The notes under the pieces: generated by a model | Told to the model about the DNA's origin: nothing | Seen by the model: the letters and a program-made list of their open reading frames with translations, nothing else | The model's database searches: none | Program-made: the position numbers and the translations under genes | From: Acridotheres tristis | Lineage: Eukaryota; Chordata; Aves; Passeriformes; Sturnidae | Direction: 5' to 3' | Assembly: GCA_037013685.1 (NCBI GenBank) | Contig: CM072899.1 | Location: forward strand, 496,001 to 560,000 | DNA: 64,000 bases | In this document: in pieces, positions 35,801-42,348 of the stretch | Layout: every line of letters begins with the position of its first letter | How positions within the stretch are numbered: position 1 is the first letter of the stretch

Positions 35801-38800
35801 CTGTTTTCAGTGCCACATTGACTCAGGCTTTTGAGGAACAGAGGAGTTGTTGAGGAATGAAATGAATAATGCATAAACATTTATTTCAAAAAGGAACCCA
35901 CAGAAATATCTTTATTTGCTGTTCGTACTGTATCTGAACATAGGAATTCCCACTGGAGCTGCAGTGTGCCCCATTCTCTTTCTGCACCTTAGTATCTCTC
36001 TCACAGATGACCTCTGGAGACAGGCTTTTGTCTTCCTCTCTTACTGGGCCACAAGATCTGGAACAAGTCCCTCTGGTGCTGAGCTGTCTGGTCCCGAAAA
36101 GGTTTTTAAGGATGTGCTTTCTATCCATGTGTTCCAGAAACTGAGAACCCTGCAGAGAGAGTGCATCAGATCCAGCAGATCATTGTCACTCTGCCTCGGG
36201 CTGTCATCGTGGTCATGAGATACCTCTTTGCTTTCCTTAACCAGTGAGTGTTTTCCTGCTTCACCAAGTTCCTCCTGGCTGTCCCTCCTGCCGGGGCTTC
36301 CCTGTCTCTGCTGCACGAGTCCTTGTGGTGCTGCCATGGGGAGCTGTGCCTGGTTCCTGCCCAGCCTTGCCGAGCCTGGCTGTGTGCCTGGGCCAGGGGC
36401 CAGCTCGGGACGGGGCTGGGGCTTTGCTGGGAGGTTTTCCAGGCGGGCAGGAGCACAGCAGAGCTCCCTCCCACGTGTGCTTGCAGCTTGTCCCAGTACA
36501 GCGACGAGAACATGATGGATCCCTACAACCTGGCCATCTGCTTCGGGCCCACGCTGATGCACATTCCTGACGGGCAGGATCCCGTGTCCTGCCAGGCCCA
36601 TGTCAATGAGCTCATCAAAACCATCATCATCCACCACGAGGGCATCTTCCCCAGCCCCCGGGAGCTGGAGGGGCCTGTCTACGAGAAGTGCATGACCGGA
36701 GGGGAGGAGTACTGGTGAGCTCTCTGCAGGGTTCCTGGGTGCACACGCCTTCTGCAGGCCAGCAGGCTCTTGCACACTGAGCCATTTGATTTAGTCTTAC
36801 CAGTCAGAACAAGCGGTTTCACCAGGTATTGCATTTTCTTGTGCTGACTCAGTATCATAAACCTCAGTAAAAAACATCAAAAGAAACCTTTTCCAGTGTA
36901 GGTACTAACATTGATGGAGATTTTTTGTGCTGCAGATCACACAAGTGTGTTCAGCAAAATGGAATTTTAGGTAAATTCTATTCAAACTCATTCTAGGCTG
37001 GAAATTTTGAGTAAAGACTCACAGTTCCATCATAATTTCCCATTTGGATGAAATCCCTTAGCCCAAGGTTAAGTCAAGCTTTCCAGTTCCCTTTGTTGCT
37101 GGAATTGTAACCCAACATTCAGGTCTGGGTTTAACGAACTAGGATCAGTAACAGACTTGAACTGATTTCCTACAGGTTTCATACATTTCTGAGACCTTAC
37201 CATGCCTGGTGCTGTCACCTGCCACCATCCCTCCTGGTGCAGCGGAGCAGCTAAAGCTCACTGTGAATTAGGGAGTGGGACATTTAACTTGGTGTCACTT
37301 CCTTAGCTTTGCCAAACTCTACTAAAGACACAAGAGCCAACAGAATGTGACATTCTAGGCTTGGTGTGAGTGTCTGCTGTTCTCAGAGCAAGCCTGGGGA
37401 TCTGCTGTGATTTGAAATCACAGAATTAGGAAGGTTGGGAAAGATCTCCAAGACTGAGTCCAACCTTTGACCAAAGCCCACCTTGTCACCTAGACACATC
37501 CATGGAACAGTCGTTCCTTGTGCACCCCCAGGGCCGGGGGCTGCACCAGCTGCCTGGGCAGCACTGGGTGTGCTGGGAGCAGTGTCCCTGCAGTGTGACG
37601 GCCTGCCGTGTGTGTGACAGCCTGCCGAGTGTGTGACAGCCTGCAGTGTGTGTGACAGCCTGCAGTGTGTGTGACAGCCTGCAGTGTGTGTGACGGCCTG
37701 CCGTGTGTGTGACGGCCTGCCGAGTGTGTGACGGCCTGCCGTGTGTGTGACGGCCTGCCGAGTGTGTGACGGCCTGCCGAGTGTGTGACAGCCTGCCGTG
37801 TGTGTGACAGCCTGCCGAGTGTGTGACGGCCTGCCGAGTGTGTGACGGCCTGCCGTGTGTGTGACAGCCTGCCGAGTGTGTGACGGCCTGCAGTGTGTGT
37901 GACGGCCTGCCGAGTGTGTGACGGCCTGCCGTGTGTGTGACAGCCTGCCGTGTGTGTGACAGCCTGCCGAGTGTGTGACGGCCTGCAGTGTGTGTGACGG
38001 CCTGCCGAGTGTGTGACAGCCTGCCGAGTGTGTGACAGCCTGCCGAGTGTGTGACGGCCTGCCGTGTGTGACAGCCTGCCGTGTGTGTGACAGCCTGCAG
38101 TGTGTGTGACAGCCTGCAGTGTGTGACAGCCTGCCGTGTGTGTGACAGCCTGCAGTGTGTGTGACAGCCTGCCGAGTGTGTGACAGCCTGCCGAGTGTGT
38201 GACAGCCTGCCGAGTGTGTGACGGCCTGCCGTGTGTGACAGCCTGCCGTGTTCCTCTGCAGTGACAGCCCGCACAGCGAGCCAGGCACCATCGATGAGGT
38301 GGATCACGACAACGGGACAGAGCCACACACCAGTGATGATGGTGAGAGGGGCTGGGCTGTGCCAGCAGGGCTGGGCTGTGCCAGCAGGGCTGTGCATGCA
38401 GCACAGCACAAACTGCTGCGGGACAGAGGCTGGCAGGGCTGGGCTGGAGCAGGAGGCAGCACTGTGCTCCCCACATGCCAGCAGCACGAGGGGGGAGTTT
38501 GGGGAATGCTGCTGGCACGGCTGTGGGGCAGGGAACCACGGCAGGGAACCACGGCAGGGCTCACTGCGTTGGAGGGGCCCTGGGGAGTTGCTGCCCTGGC
38601 TGTGTCCTGCATGGCACAGCACATCTGCCCTGCCAGGCAAAGGCTCACCTGGCAAGAGGGGCCATGGGGGGAAGAAGGGCCAGGGAAGGGCACACAGGGC
38701 CAGGGAAGGGCACACGGGGCCAGGTGGCTCCGGGCACAGGGAAGGGCACACAGGGCCAGGGAAGGGCACACAGGGCCAGGGAAGGGCACACAGGGCCGGG

Positions 38801-41800
38801 TGGCTCCGGGCACAGGGAAGGGCACACGGGGCTGGGCAGCTCCAGGCCTGCTCTCAGCTCCAGGCAGGAGCTGACAGGCCTGGCACAGGGAGCCAAGGGA
38901 GCTGCTGTGCGGCCAATTTCACACTTGGGTGGCCACGGTAATGGCTCCGATGGGGGTTTCTGAGTGATGAACTGTGGTGCCAAGAGCCGAGCAGAGGAGT
39001 GGCTGTGTTTTGTGAGTTTGCATGTTCCCTCTCCCCCTTGCCCTGCTTACACTCCCTGCTGGTTGTTGCAATGGTTTCTTCAGGATTCAGTGTCCTCCCG
39101 CTGAAAACAGATCTGCCTACGAGCCAGACTCTTTAACAGGCCCCTCAGTGCCCTTGGGTGCCCCAGCAGCTCCTGCTGGTGCCTTGGTGTGATTTCCCAA
39201 AGTGAAGTTCTGCCTCAGCCCTCCTGTATTTCAGGCCCTGAGCTCCCAGTCTGTGAGTCATGGGTGCTTGGTAGAGCTCACATTAGGAAAAGAGGGGAAC
39301 AGTGAGGCAGAGTGCTGCAGATGGCAGGGTGCAGAGCAGCTGCCTGGCTGGAGCTGATACCATTATTTCCATGGGGATCCCCAAAGGGACATTAGTTGCT
39401 CATCAATAATTCAGGCCAAACTGTGTCCAGGATAAGGAAGGGAAGAGAAGGTAAGTGGGGTTTGATCACAGCATCTGCCATGGCTTGACAAAATCTCAGG
39501 CTGGAAGATAATGGGGTTCTGTAACCAAAGGCAGAAAATGGAGTGTGGGTGGGGATGCCATATGCACAGAGGGAGATTCCTGCTGCTCCCCATCTGCTTT
39601 GTAGCTGTTTGTAATTGCCAGTGGTTTGTGAGGCTGAGGTTGGTCTCAGGAAGCCTGGAACAGCAATAGGCATGGATCAGTCTGACAAGAAGGCTTGTGC
39701 TCAGGGTGAGGTGCTCTGGGGACGCTGGGCAGTGGCAGCAGCACGGCTGCTGTGGTGAGAGGGTTCCCTCCTGGGCTCCAGCCTCCCGGCAGGGCTGCCC
39801 TCAGCTGCCCTCTCACTCTGCTCTCCCGTGCAGAGGTGGAGCAGATCGAAGCCATAGCCAAGTTTGACTACATTGGACGATCTCCACGGGAACTCTCCTT
39901 CAAGAAAGGAGCCTCGCTGCTGCTGTACCATCGGGCATCAGAGGACTGGTGGGAAGGGAGGCACAACGGGGTGGACGGGCTCATTCCCCACCAGTACATC
40001 GTGGTGCAGGACATGTGAGTAAAGTGAGGCTTGTTCAAATCATATACTTGCACAAGGTCCACTTCAGTCACCTAAAATAATCAGTTTTGCTGAGGTTTAA
40101 TGATTCTGGTGAGAAATCTGGGCCTGTTCACTTCTCCCTCTCCATGTATTGGCTCCATATGTTTCTCATTTGGGCTGATAAAGAGCAGTACTAAACATTG
40201 TACCTCAGTGTACCTGGGCCCCTCATTGTCTCTCTGACTCCCCAACATGGTGTGAGCCAGGCTTAACACTGAGGTAAGGGGCTGTGAGCCCTGGATTGTG
40301 TGGTGCTCACCTGGCCTGGGGGCAGATCCCAGGGCCCTTTGCAGGTGCTTCTTTTACAAGTGCTGTATCTGGAGTCATCACAGTGGCAGCCACATCACAG
40401 GGGATGGGCAGGCAGATGTTACTGTCACAGTGGTGGCCTTGGTCCGGCTCCTTGTTAACAATGTGTGGAGCTGCTGAAGTGGTGATGTTCAGACTGGTGT
40501 GGTGTCTGGGCCCTGGCTCCCCGGGGCACAGCCCTGTCACTGGTGTGGTCTCCTTTCCCCAGGGATGATGCATTCTCTGACAGCCTGAGCCAGAAGGCAG
40601 ACAGCGAGGCGAGCAGCGGGCCCCTGCTGGATGATAAAGCCTCCTCCAAGAACGACATCCAGTCACCAACAGATCATATCATGGACTATGGCTTTGGGGG
40701 AGTGATGGGCAGGTAATTCATGTTCCTGTCACCACGGAGGTGGTGGCTGTCACAGGTGTGGACAGTTGGTGTGTGGGGTAGGGCAGGATGGGAGGGAAAG
40801 CTCTAGTAAATACTGCAGGGTACCATGAGCTTGGAGGGGATTTCACGTGCACTGCTAATGGGGATTTAAGATTTGCAGAGGATACAGTGGGGCCCTGAGC
40901 CACCTGGCATAGTGGAAAGTGTCCCTGCCCATGGCAGGGGGTTGGAACAAGATGACCTTTGAGGTCCCTTCCAGCCCAAACTACTCTCATGATTTGATGC
41001 TGTCCCTTTCTTGGTATTGGCTAAAATATTTGTCTTCCCTTTTTCTGGAGTGTTCTGAAGCTGGAAGGCTGGAACTCGGTCTGGGCTGAGCTCGGGGCTG
41101 AGTTCAGCCCTGACGTGCTGGGCTCTTTGCAGGGTGAGGCTGAGGTCTGATGGTGCAGCCATCCCCCGGCGCCGCAGCGGGGGCGACACGCACAGCCCGC
41201 CCCGGGGGCTGGGGCCCGGCATGGACACCCCTCCTCGGGCAGCAGCCTGCCCCAGCAGCCCCCACAAGATCCCCCTCAACAGGGGCAGGATCGAGAGCCC
41301 CGAGAAGCGCAGGATGGCGACGTTCGGCAGCGCGGGCAGCATCAACTTCCCCGACAGGAAAGCCCTGGCTGAGAGCCACCCACTGAGATCCACCTGTGGC
41401 TCCACCCGGCACAGCAGCCTCGGAGATCAGAAATCCCTGGAGGCAGAAGCTCTTGCTGAGGTAAGAGGGCTGGGAAGGGATGGAGAGGCTGAAGGGGAGC
41501 TCGCTGGGGAGTGCCTGTGGGCAGGCTGGTGTCCACCCCGTGGCTCCTGGTGCTCGGGATTCTCGCCCTTTGGAGCTGGTGACCGAGCCCTTGCTGACCT
41601 GGGGAGCACAGGGCCCCTTTGTGCGGCCAGTTCGGGCTTCACACCTTGTCCTGTTCTTCTCGGAGAGCTCCTGCTTTCCCGGAGAGCTCTCGGAGCAGAG
41701 ACCCCCCGTGCAGACAGGCGTGCCAGGGTCGCGGGGTGCAGTGCAGCACGGCACTGGTGCCGTGGCACAGCGCTGACTCGCCTTTGGCATTCGCAGGACA

Positions 41801-42213
41801 TCGAGAAGACCATGAGCACGGCGCTGAACGAGCTGCGGGAGCTGGAGAGGCAGAACACGGCCAAGCAGGCGCCCGACGTGGTCCTGGACACGCTGGAGCC
41901 CATGAAGAACCCCCCGATGGGCGCCGCCAACTCGGAGCCGGCCAGCCCCCTGCACACCATCCTGATCCGGGACCCCGAGGCGGCCATGCGGCGCAGCAGC
42001 AGCTCCAGCACCGAGATGATGACCACGTTCAAGCCGGCGCTGTCGGCCCGGCTGGCCGGGGCGCAGCTGCGGCCGCCGCCCATGCGGCCGGTGCGGCCCG
42101 TGGTGCAGCACCGCTCCAGCAGCAGCAGCAGCTCGGGCGTGGGCAGCCCGGCCGTCACCCCCACCGAGAAGCTCTTCCCCAGCAGCTCGGCAGATAAATC
42201 GGGCACCATGTAG
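5609..42213 (+). CDS. SRGAP3: SLIT-ROBO Rho GTPase-activating protein 3 (multi-exon, 5' end outside window)
   Basis: SRGAP3 binds and bends membranes through an F-BAR dimer, inactivates Rac1 by its RhoGAP domain, and binds proline-rich partners and Robo-type receptors through SH3; it acts in neurite and spine formation. CDS join: 5609-5801, 9455-9617, 14232-14294, 18426-18611, 19925-20053, 25835-26056, 26493-26594, 26818-27015, 28207-28291, 28811-28838, 30249-30351, 32213-32273, 32707-32784, 33801-33935, 36138-36243, 36487-36714, 38262-38341, 39834-40014, 40563-40712, 41133-41460, 41797-42213. All introns are GT-AG and phases match throughout. If exon 1 supplies 22 residues as in mammals, the protein is about 1,100 aa, against 1,099 in human. 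F-BAR is about residues 20-315, RhoGAP 500-690 with arginine finger about R542, SH3 745-803, then a Ser/Pro-rich tail ending DKSGTM. Near-identity to remembered human SRGAP3, plus RAD18 downstream, separates it from SRGAP1 and SRGAP2. The initiator exon is not in the window. Confidence 0.97.
5881..6566 (+). repeat. 19-bp minisatellite, about 36 units
   Basis: The unit is CAGCCCAGTCCATGGGGGC with variants at the 3' end (GGGGGA, AGGGGA, ATGGGA, GGGGGG). The ATATGGG variant recurs at 6233, 6347 and 6499, spacings of 114 and 152 bp (6 and 8 units), showing block duplication. The array starts 80 bases after the exon 2 donor. Confidence 0.95.
7444..7826 (+). repeat. 16-bp minisatellite with inserts
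   Basis: Runs of the 16-bp unit CAGAGCAGTCTGTGCC are interrupted three times by a CTGTGTGCCCTGGGGATCTG-type insert. Late units carry CAATCT in place of CAGTCT. Confidence 0.93.
7827..7951 (+). repeat. 39-bp tandem triplication
   Basis: Three near-perfect copies of a 39-bp unit containing CAGCAGGGGCTGTTCCTGGC. It follows the 16-bp array directly and shares its CTGTGCCC core. Confidence 0.92.
8318..8355 (+). repeat. Short AT-rich tandem duplication
   Basis: Two copies of about 22 bases built on ATTACTAAATCC with TATT/TAAT ends. Confidence 0.6.
9455..9617 (+). CDS. SRGAP3: SRGAP3 exon 3, F-BAR
   Basis: The acceptor is TTCTCTAG and the donor AAG|GTGACC. The exon completes the split Lys and encodes about residues 87-141, including [20 protein letters not shown] and [18 protein letters not shown]. 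His replaces the Tyr found in human in the KDQYLLSP stretch, a mild change. Confidence 0.96.
9618..14231 (+). other. SRGAP3 intron 3
   Basis: Mostly unique sequence. It contains the decayed LINE fragment near 10195-10300. I see no exon, RNA gene or array elsewhere in it. Confidence 0.75.
10195..10300 (+). mobile_element. Decayed LINE (CR1-like) reverse transcriptase fragment
   Basis: From 10223 the sequence reads [20 protein letters not shown] before a stop. KFADDT is the FADD active-site box of non-LTR reverse transcriptases such as CR1. Only about 25 codons are readable, and flanks are too worn to place ends. Confidence 0.5.
14232..14294 (+). CDS. SRGAP3: SRGAP3 exon 4, F-BAR (63 nt)
   Basis: This short exon has 21 whole codons ([20 protein letters not shown] plus T) between TCCTGCAG and GTGAGC. 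It is in phase 0 at both ends, so skipping it would keep the frame. It sits between two introns of more than 4 kb. Confidence 0.96.
14295..18425 (+). other. SRGAP3 intron 4
   Basis: It contains the GGGAT-rich repeat 17216-17365. 14800-15200 is AT-rich unique sequence. No exon seen. Confidence 0.75.
17216..17365 (+). repeat. TGGGA pentanucleotide repeat in compound blocks
   Basis: Three blocks, each starting CTGCAGTGG, expand TGGGA to different lengths and end in GATGTC. The + strand has long series of GGG runs one or two bases apart, a strong G-quadruplex pattern. Confidence 0.9.
18426..18611 (+). CDS. SRGAP3: SRGAP3 exon 5, F-BAR
   Basis: The exon has 62 codons, about residues 163-224, phase 0 at both ends. 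It starts [18 protein letters not shown], continues through the charged [11 protein letters not shown] helix and ends in the basic [14 protein letters not shown] stretch of the extended F-BAR. Differences from human are conservative, for example GDMSVN for GDLSMN. Confidence 0.96.
18612..19924 (+). other. SRGAP3 intron 5
   Basis: Unique sequence, GC-rich in the first 400 bases. No repeat array, mobile element or RNA gene recognised. Confidence 0.7.
19925..20053 (+). CDS. SRGAP3: SRGAP3 exon 6, F-BAR
   Basis: The exon has 43 codons, about residues 225-267, between TTTTTCAG and GTGAGT. It encodes the basic [19 protein letters not shown] helix and [20 protein letters not shown]. This is among the most conserved parts of the F-BAR. 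Confidence 0.97.
21348..22424 (+). repeat. 19-bp minisatellite, about 57 units (1.08 kb)
   Basis: The unit is CAGCAGGGCCCTTTGGGGA; main variants are CAGCAGAGCC, CAGCTGGGCC and CCCTCTGGGG. Units are nearly all exactly 19 bp. Since 19 codons equal three units, both strands stay open for over 400 codons in several frames. This is the largest array in the window. Confidence 0.97.
23307..23424 (+). mobile_element. CR1 retroposon 3' end
   Basis: The stretch reads GGGCTTGGAGCAACCTAGG, GTGTCCCTGATCATGGCAGG, TCTTTAAGGTCTCTCCCAAC, CCAAACCATTCTGGGATTCT, the CR1 3'-end signature ending in the ATTCTGTGA octamer. Plus orientation; 5'-truncated as CR1 copies usually are. Confidence 0.9.
23862..23965 (+). 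repeat. 21-bp tandem repeat, 5 units
   Basis: Five copies of TGTGGGAGGCCCCCAGGTG plus TC; the third copy has TGTGGC. Each unit holds a CAGGTG E2-box. Confidence 0.9.
25300..25490 (+). mobile_element. CR1 retroposon fragment
   Basis: TATTTCTTCATGGAAAGGGT, GGCTGCCCAGGGAGGTGGTG and TTCCATGCCTGGAGGTGTTC are the CR1 region before the 3' end, followed by a worn GGTTGGACTTGCTCAGC. Plus orientation; no clear terminal octamer. Confidence 0.88.
25835..26056 (+). CDS. SRGAP3: SRGAP3 exon 7, F-BAR and extension
   Basis: The exon has 74 codons, about residues 268-341, starting [20 protein letters not shown] and ending [11 protein letters not shown] before GTAACC. It spans the end of the core F-BAR and the start of the family's F-BAR extension. 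Codons are GC-rich, unlike the AT-rich intron ends nearby. Confidence 0.97.
26057..26492 (+). other. SRGAP3 intron 7
   Basis: Short intron with no repeat or mobile element recognised. Confidence 0.7.
26493..26594 (+). CDS. SRGAP3: SRGAP3 exon 8, F-BAR extension
   Basis: The exon has 34 codons, about residues 342-375, phase 0: [20 protein letters not shown] followed by [14 protein letters not shown]. It encodes a coiled-coil-like helix of the F-BAR extension. The following intron is short, 223 bases. Confidence 0.97.
26818..27015 (+). CDS. SRGAP3: SRGAP3 exon 9, F-BAR extension
   Basis: The exon has 66 codons, about residues 376-441, including [20 protein letters not shown], the Ser-rich [20 protein letters not shown] linker and [15 protein letters not shown]. 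The donor is ACT|GTGAGT. Identity to the mammalian protein appears essentially complete. Confidence 0.97.
27016..28206 (+). other. SRGAP3 intron 9
   Basis: Unique sequence; AT-rich at 27590-27680. Nothing else recognised. Confidence 0.7.
28207..28291 (+). CDS. SRGAP3: SRGAP3 exon 10
   Basis: The exon has 85 nt, about residues 442-470, starting [20 protein letters not shown] after ATTCCAG and ending in phase 1 at G|GTGAGT. It lies in the last helix before the RhoGAP linker. Leu replaces Val in KEYVNG. Confidence 0.96.
28292..28810 (+). other. SRGAP3 intron 10
   Basis: Unique sequence before the 28-nt microexon; a TTCTTTTTCTTGCAG acceptor tract is present. Nothing else recognised. Confidence 0.7.
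28811..28838 (+). CDS. SRGAP3: SRGAP3 exon 11, 28-nt microexon
   Basis: This tiny exon between TTCTTGCAG and GTGAGC encodes [10 protein letters not shown] with split codons at both ends. Its length is not a multiple of three, so it must be included for the frame to continue into exon 12. It was placed by requiring the linker sequence known in mammals and by phase match. Confidence 0.93.
28839..30248 (+). other. SRGAP3 intron 11
   Basis: Unique sequence, GC-rich at 28860-29120. No exon, array or mobile element recognised. Confidence 0.7.
30249..30351 (+). CDS. SRGAP3: SRGAP3 exon 12, linker to RhoGAP
   Basis: The exon has 103 nt, about residues 479-513. It encodes the proline-rich [20 protein letters not shown] and [13 protein letters not shown] leading into RhoGAP. 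Phase 0 at the GTACTT donor. Asn and Thr replace two residues of human NGSMEAFIK. Confidence 0.95.
30352..32212 (+). other. SRGAP3 intron 12
   Basis: Unique sequence with a strong pyrimidine tract at its end. No array or mobile element recognised. Confidence 0.7.
32213..32273 (+). CDS. SRGAP3: SRGAP3 exon 13, RhoGAP start
   Basis: The exon has 61 nt, about residues 514-534: [20 protein letters not shown] plus the first base of Gly. This is the first helix of RhoGAP. A pyrimidine-rich tract (TTTTTCTCTTTCCTTTCCTG) precedes the acceptor. Confidence 0.96.
32297..32331 (+). repeat. 14-bp tandem repeat in intron 13
   Basis: About 2.5 copies of GGAATAAAGCCA plus GG. Intron 13 (32274-32706) shows nothing else but the next repeat. 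Confidence 0.75.
32549..32605 (+). repeat. 20-bp tandem repeat in intron 13
   Basis: Nearly three copies of CTGTCCCTGCTTGTCCCTTG. It lies about 100 bases before the exon 14 acceptor and enlarges the pyrimidine-rich region there. Confidence 0.85.
32707..32784 (+). CDS. SRGAP3: SRGAP3 exon 14, RhoGAP arginine-finger exon
   Basis: The exon has 78 nt, about residues 534-560: [19 protein letters not shown] then IKNSFERG. The Arg of GIFRVPG is the RhoGAP arginine finger (about R542), which completes the active site of the bound GTPase. It is intact, so a working GAP is expected. Confidence 0.97.
32785..33800 (+). other. SRGAP3 intron 14
   Basis: Unique sequence; no array, RNA gene or clear mobile element recognised. 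Confidence 0.7.
33801..33935 (+). CDS. SRGAP3: SRGAP3 exon 15, RhoGAP
   Basis: The exon has 135 nt, about residues 560-605: [20 protein letters not shown], then [18 protein letters not shown]. The Lys/Arg-Gly-Leu-Glu-Asn-Pro-Leu box is a family signature of the GTPase-binding face. The donor is A|GTAAGT. Confidence 0.97.
33936..36137 (+). other. SRGAP3 intron 15
   Basis: 34650-35460 and 35760-35930 are AT-rich unique blocks; these would be the places to look for conserved non-coding elements. No exon or array seen. Confidence 0.7.
36138..36243 (+). CDS. SRGAP3: SRGAP3 exon 16, RhoGAP
   Basis: The exon has 106 nt, about residues 605-640: [20 protein letters not shown] then [16 protein letters not shown], with split codons at both ends. 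Thr replaces the Leu of human KLENPAERV at the second codon. The frame was set by matching neighbouring exons. Confidence 0.95.
36487..36714 (+). CDS. SRGAP3: SRGAP3 exon 17, end of RhoGAP
   Basis: The exon has 228 nt, about residues 640-716: [20 protein letters not shown], then [13 protein letters not shown] and [15 protein letters not shown]. The Asn of [10 protein letters not shown] is the conserved RhoGAP Asn. It ends in a split Cys codon at TG|GTGAGC. Confidence 0.97.
37405..37560 (-). mobile_element. CR1 retroposon fragment, inverted
   Basis: ATCACAGAATTAGGAAGGTT and AAAGATCTCCAAGACTGAGT, then CCAACCTTTGACC, are the reverse complement of a CR1 3' region. The inner end is worn (CTGCCTGGGCAGC remains) and runs into the 19-bp array. 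Confidence 0.7.
37588..38251 (+). repeat. 19-bp minisatellite abutting SRGAP3 exon 18, about 35 units
   Basis: The unit is CCTGCCGTGTGTGTGACAG; variants are CCGAG or CAGTG for CCGTG and ACGG for ACAG, with a few 17-bp units. About nine units hold CTGCAGTG. It ends GCCTGCCGTG, followed only by TTCCTCTGCAG and exon 18. Confidence 0.96.
38262..38341 (+). CDS. SRGAP3: SRGAP3 exon 18, RhoGAP-SH3 linker
   Basis: The exon has 80 nt, about residues 716-743: [20 protein letters not shown] then PHTSDD. A 19-bp tandem array runs up to about 10 bases before its acceptor (TTCCTCTGCAG), and another minisatellite begins about 340 bases after its donor. The first bases of the exon, TGACAGCCCGC, resemble the upstream repeat unit. 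Confidence 0.95.
38342..39833 (+). other. SRGAP3 intron 18
   Basis: It starts with a GC-rich tandemly repeated stretch (two 19-bp copies of GGCTGGGCTGTGCCAGCAG at 38352-38390, then the 20-bp array). 38980-39830 is unique sequence with nothing recognised. Confidence 0.75.
38678..38830 (+). repeat. 20-bp minisatellite
   Basis: Six copies of CAGGGAAGGGCACACAGGGC with a repeated CGGGTGGCTCCGGGCA-type insert, giving a higher-order block of about 80-100 bp. Confidence 0.9.
39834..40014 (+). CDS. SRGAP3: SRGAP3 exon 19, SH3 domain
   Basis: The exon has 181 nt, about residues 743-803, and holds nearly the whole SH3 domain: ALYDY-like [41 protein letters not shown]. The tandem Trp and the Pro-x-x-Tyr of the ligand pocket are intact. 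It ends AT|GTGAGT within Met. Confidence 0.97.
40015..40562 (+). other. SRGAP3 intron 19
   Basis: Unique sequence; nothing recognised beyond its splice sites. Confidence 0.7.
40563..40712 (+). CDS. SRGAP3: SRGAP3 exon 20, C-terminal tail
   Basis: The exon has 150 nt, about residues 803-853: [38 protein letters not shown] and DYGFGGVMG. This acidic, Ser-rich stretch begins the disordered tail after SH3. Length and phase match the family. Confidence 0.96.
40890..40996 (+). mobile_element. CR1 retroposon 3' end in intron 20
   Basis: GTGTCCCTGCCCATGGCAGG, GGGTTGGAACAAGATGACCT and TTGAGGTCCCTTCCAGCCCA are the CR1 3' signature; the terminal octamer is worn to CTCTCATGATT. It takes up a quarter of intron 20 (40713-41132), otherwise unremarkable. 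Confidence 0.9.
41133..41460 (+). CDS. SRGAP3: SRGAP3 exon 21, C-terminal tail
   Basis: The exon has 328 nt, about residues 853-962: [20 protein letters not shown], the proline-rich [17 protein letters not shown], and [20 protein letters not shown]. Several Ser-Pro and Arg-x-x-Ser sites suggest phosphorylation. The donor is GAG|GTAAGA. Confidence 0.96.
41461..41796 (+). other. SRGAP3 intron 21
   Basis: Short GC-rich intron; nothing recognised. Confidence 0.75.
41797..42213 (+). CDS. SRGAP3: SRGAP3 exon 22, last coding exon
   Basis: The exon has 417 nt, about residues 963-1100 plus [23 protein letters not shown] coiled coil, [20 protein letters not shown], a poly-Ser run, [15 protein letters not shown] and the end DKSGTM. 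It is very GC-rich. The stretch MGAANSEP is one residue longer than the matching part of the human protein, which explains a total of 1,100 rather than 1,099. Confidence 0.97.
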   Translation, partial: DIEKTMSTALNELRELERQNTAKQAPDVVLDTLEPMKNPPMGAANSEPASPLHTILIRDPEAAMRRSSSSSTEMMTTFKPALSARLAGAQLRPPPMRPVRPVVQHRSSSSSSSGVGSPAVTPTEKLFPSSSADKSGTM

Positions 42214-42340
42214 GCACGGGCGCTGGGCAGGACGGCGGCGGCGGCAGCAGGGCGGGCAGGGCTCGGAGCCCTGCTCGGGAGCCTCTGGGGAACGAGACGC
42301 TTGCGGGGCCCGGGCCCGGTGCTGCACGCCCGTGTGTGTC

Positions 42341-42348
42341 TGTACATA
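42341..42348 (+). promoter_or_regulatory. Pumilio-type element in 3' UTR
   Basis: TGTACATA fits the Pumilio consensus UGUANAUA, which lowers translation or stability of many neuronal mRNAs. It lies about 130 bases after the SRGAP3 stop. The motif is short, so occupancy is inference. Confidence 0.4.

Larger units (their letters stand above)
36715..38261 (+). other. SRGAP3 intron 17
   Basis: The first 690 bases are unique AT-rich sequence, then a CR1-like fragment, then the 19-bp array that fills the rest to the acceptor. Confidence 0.85.

Noticed and set aside
37588..38251. CRISPR-like direct repeats
   Set aside because: Repeats are contiguous with no unique spacers, and the setting is a vertebrate intron.
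37383..38769. Minus-strand frames of 300-430 codons with His-Thr-rich repeats
   Set aside because: They arise from the 19-bp array and run antisense over SRGAP3 exon 18.
5609..42213. Assignment to SRGAP1 or SRGAP2
   Set aside because: Tail sequence ([24 protein letters not shown] end), total length and the RAD18 neighbour all fit SRGAP3 better.
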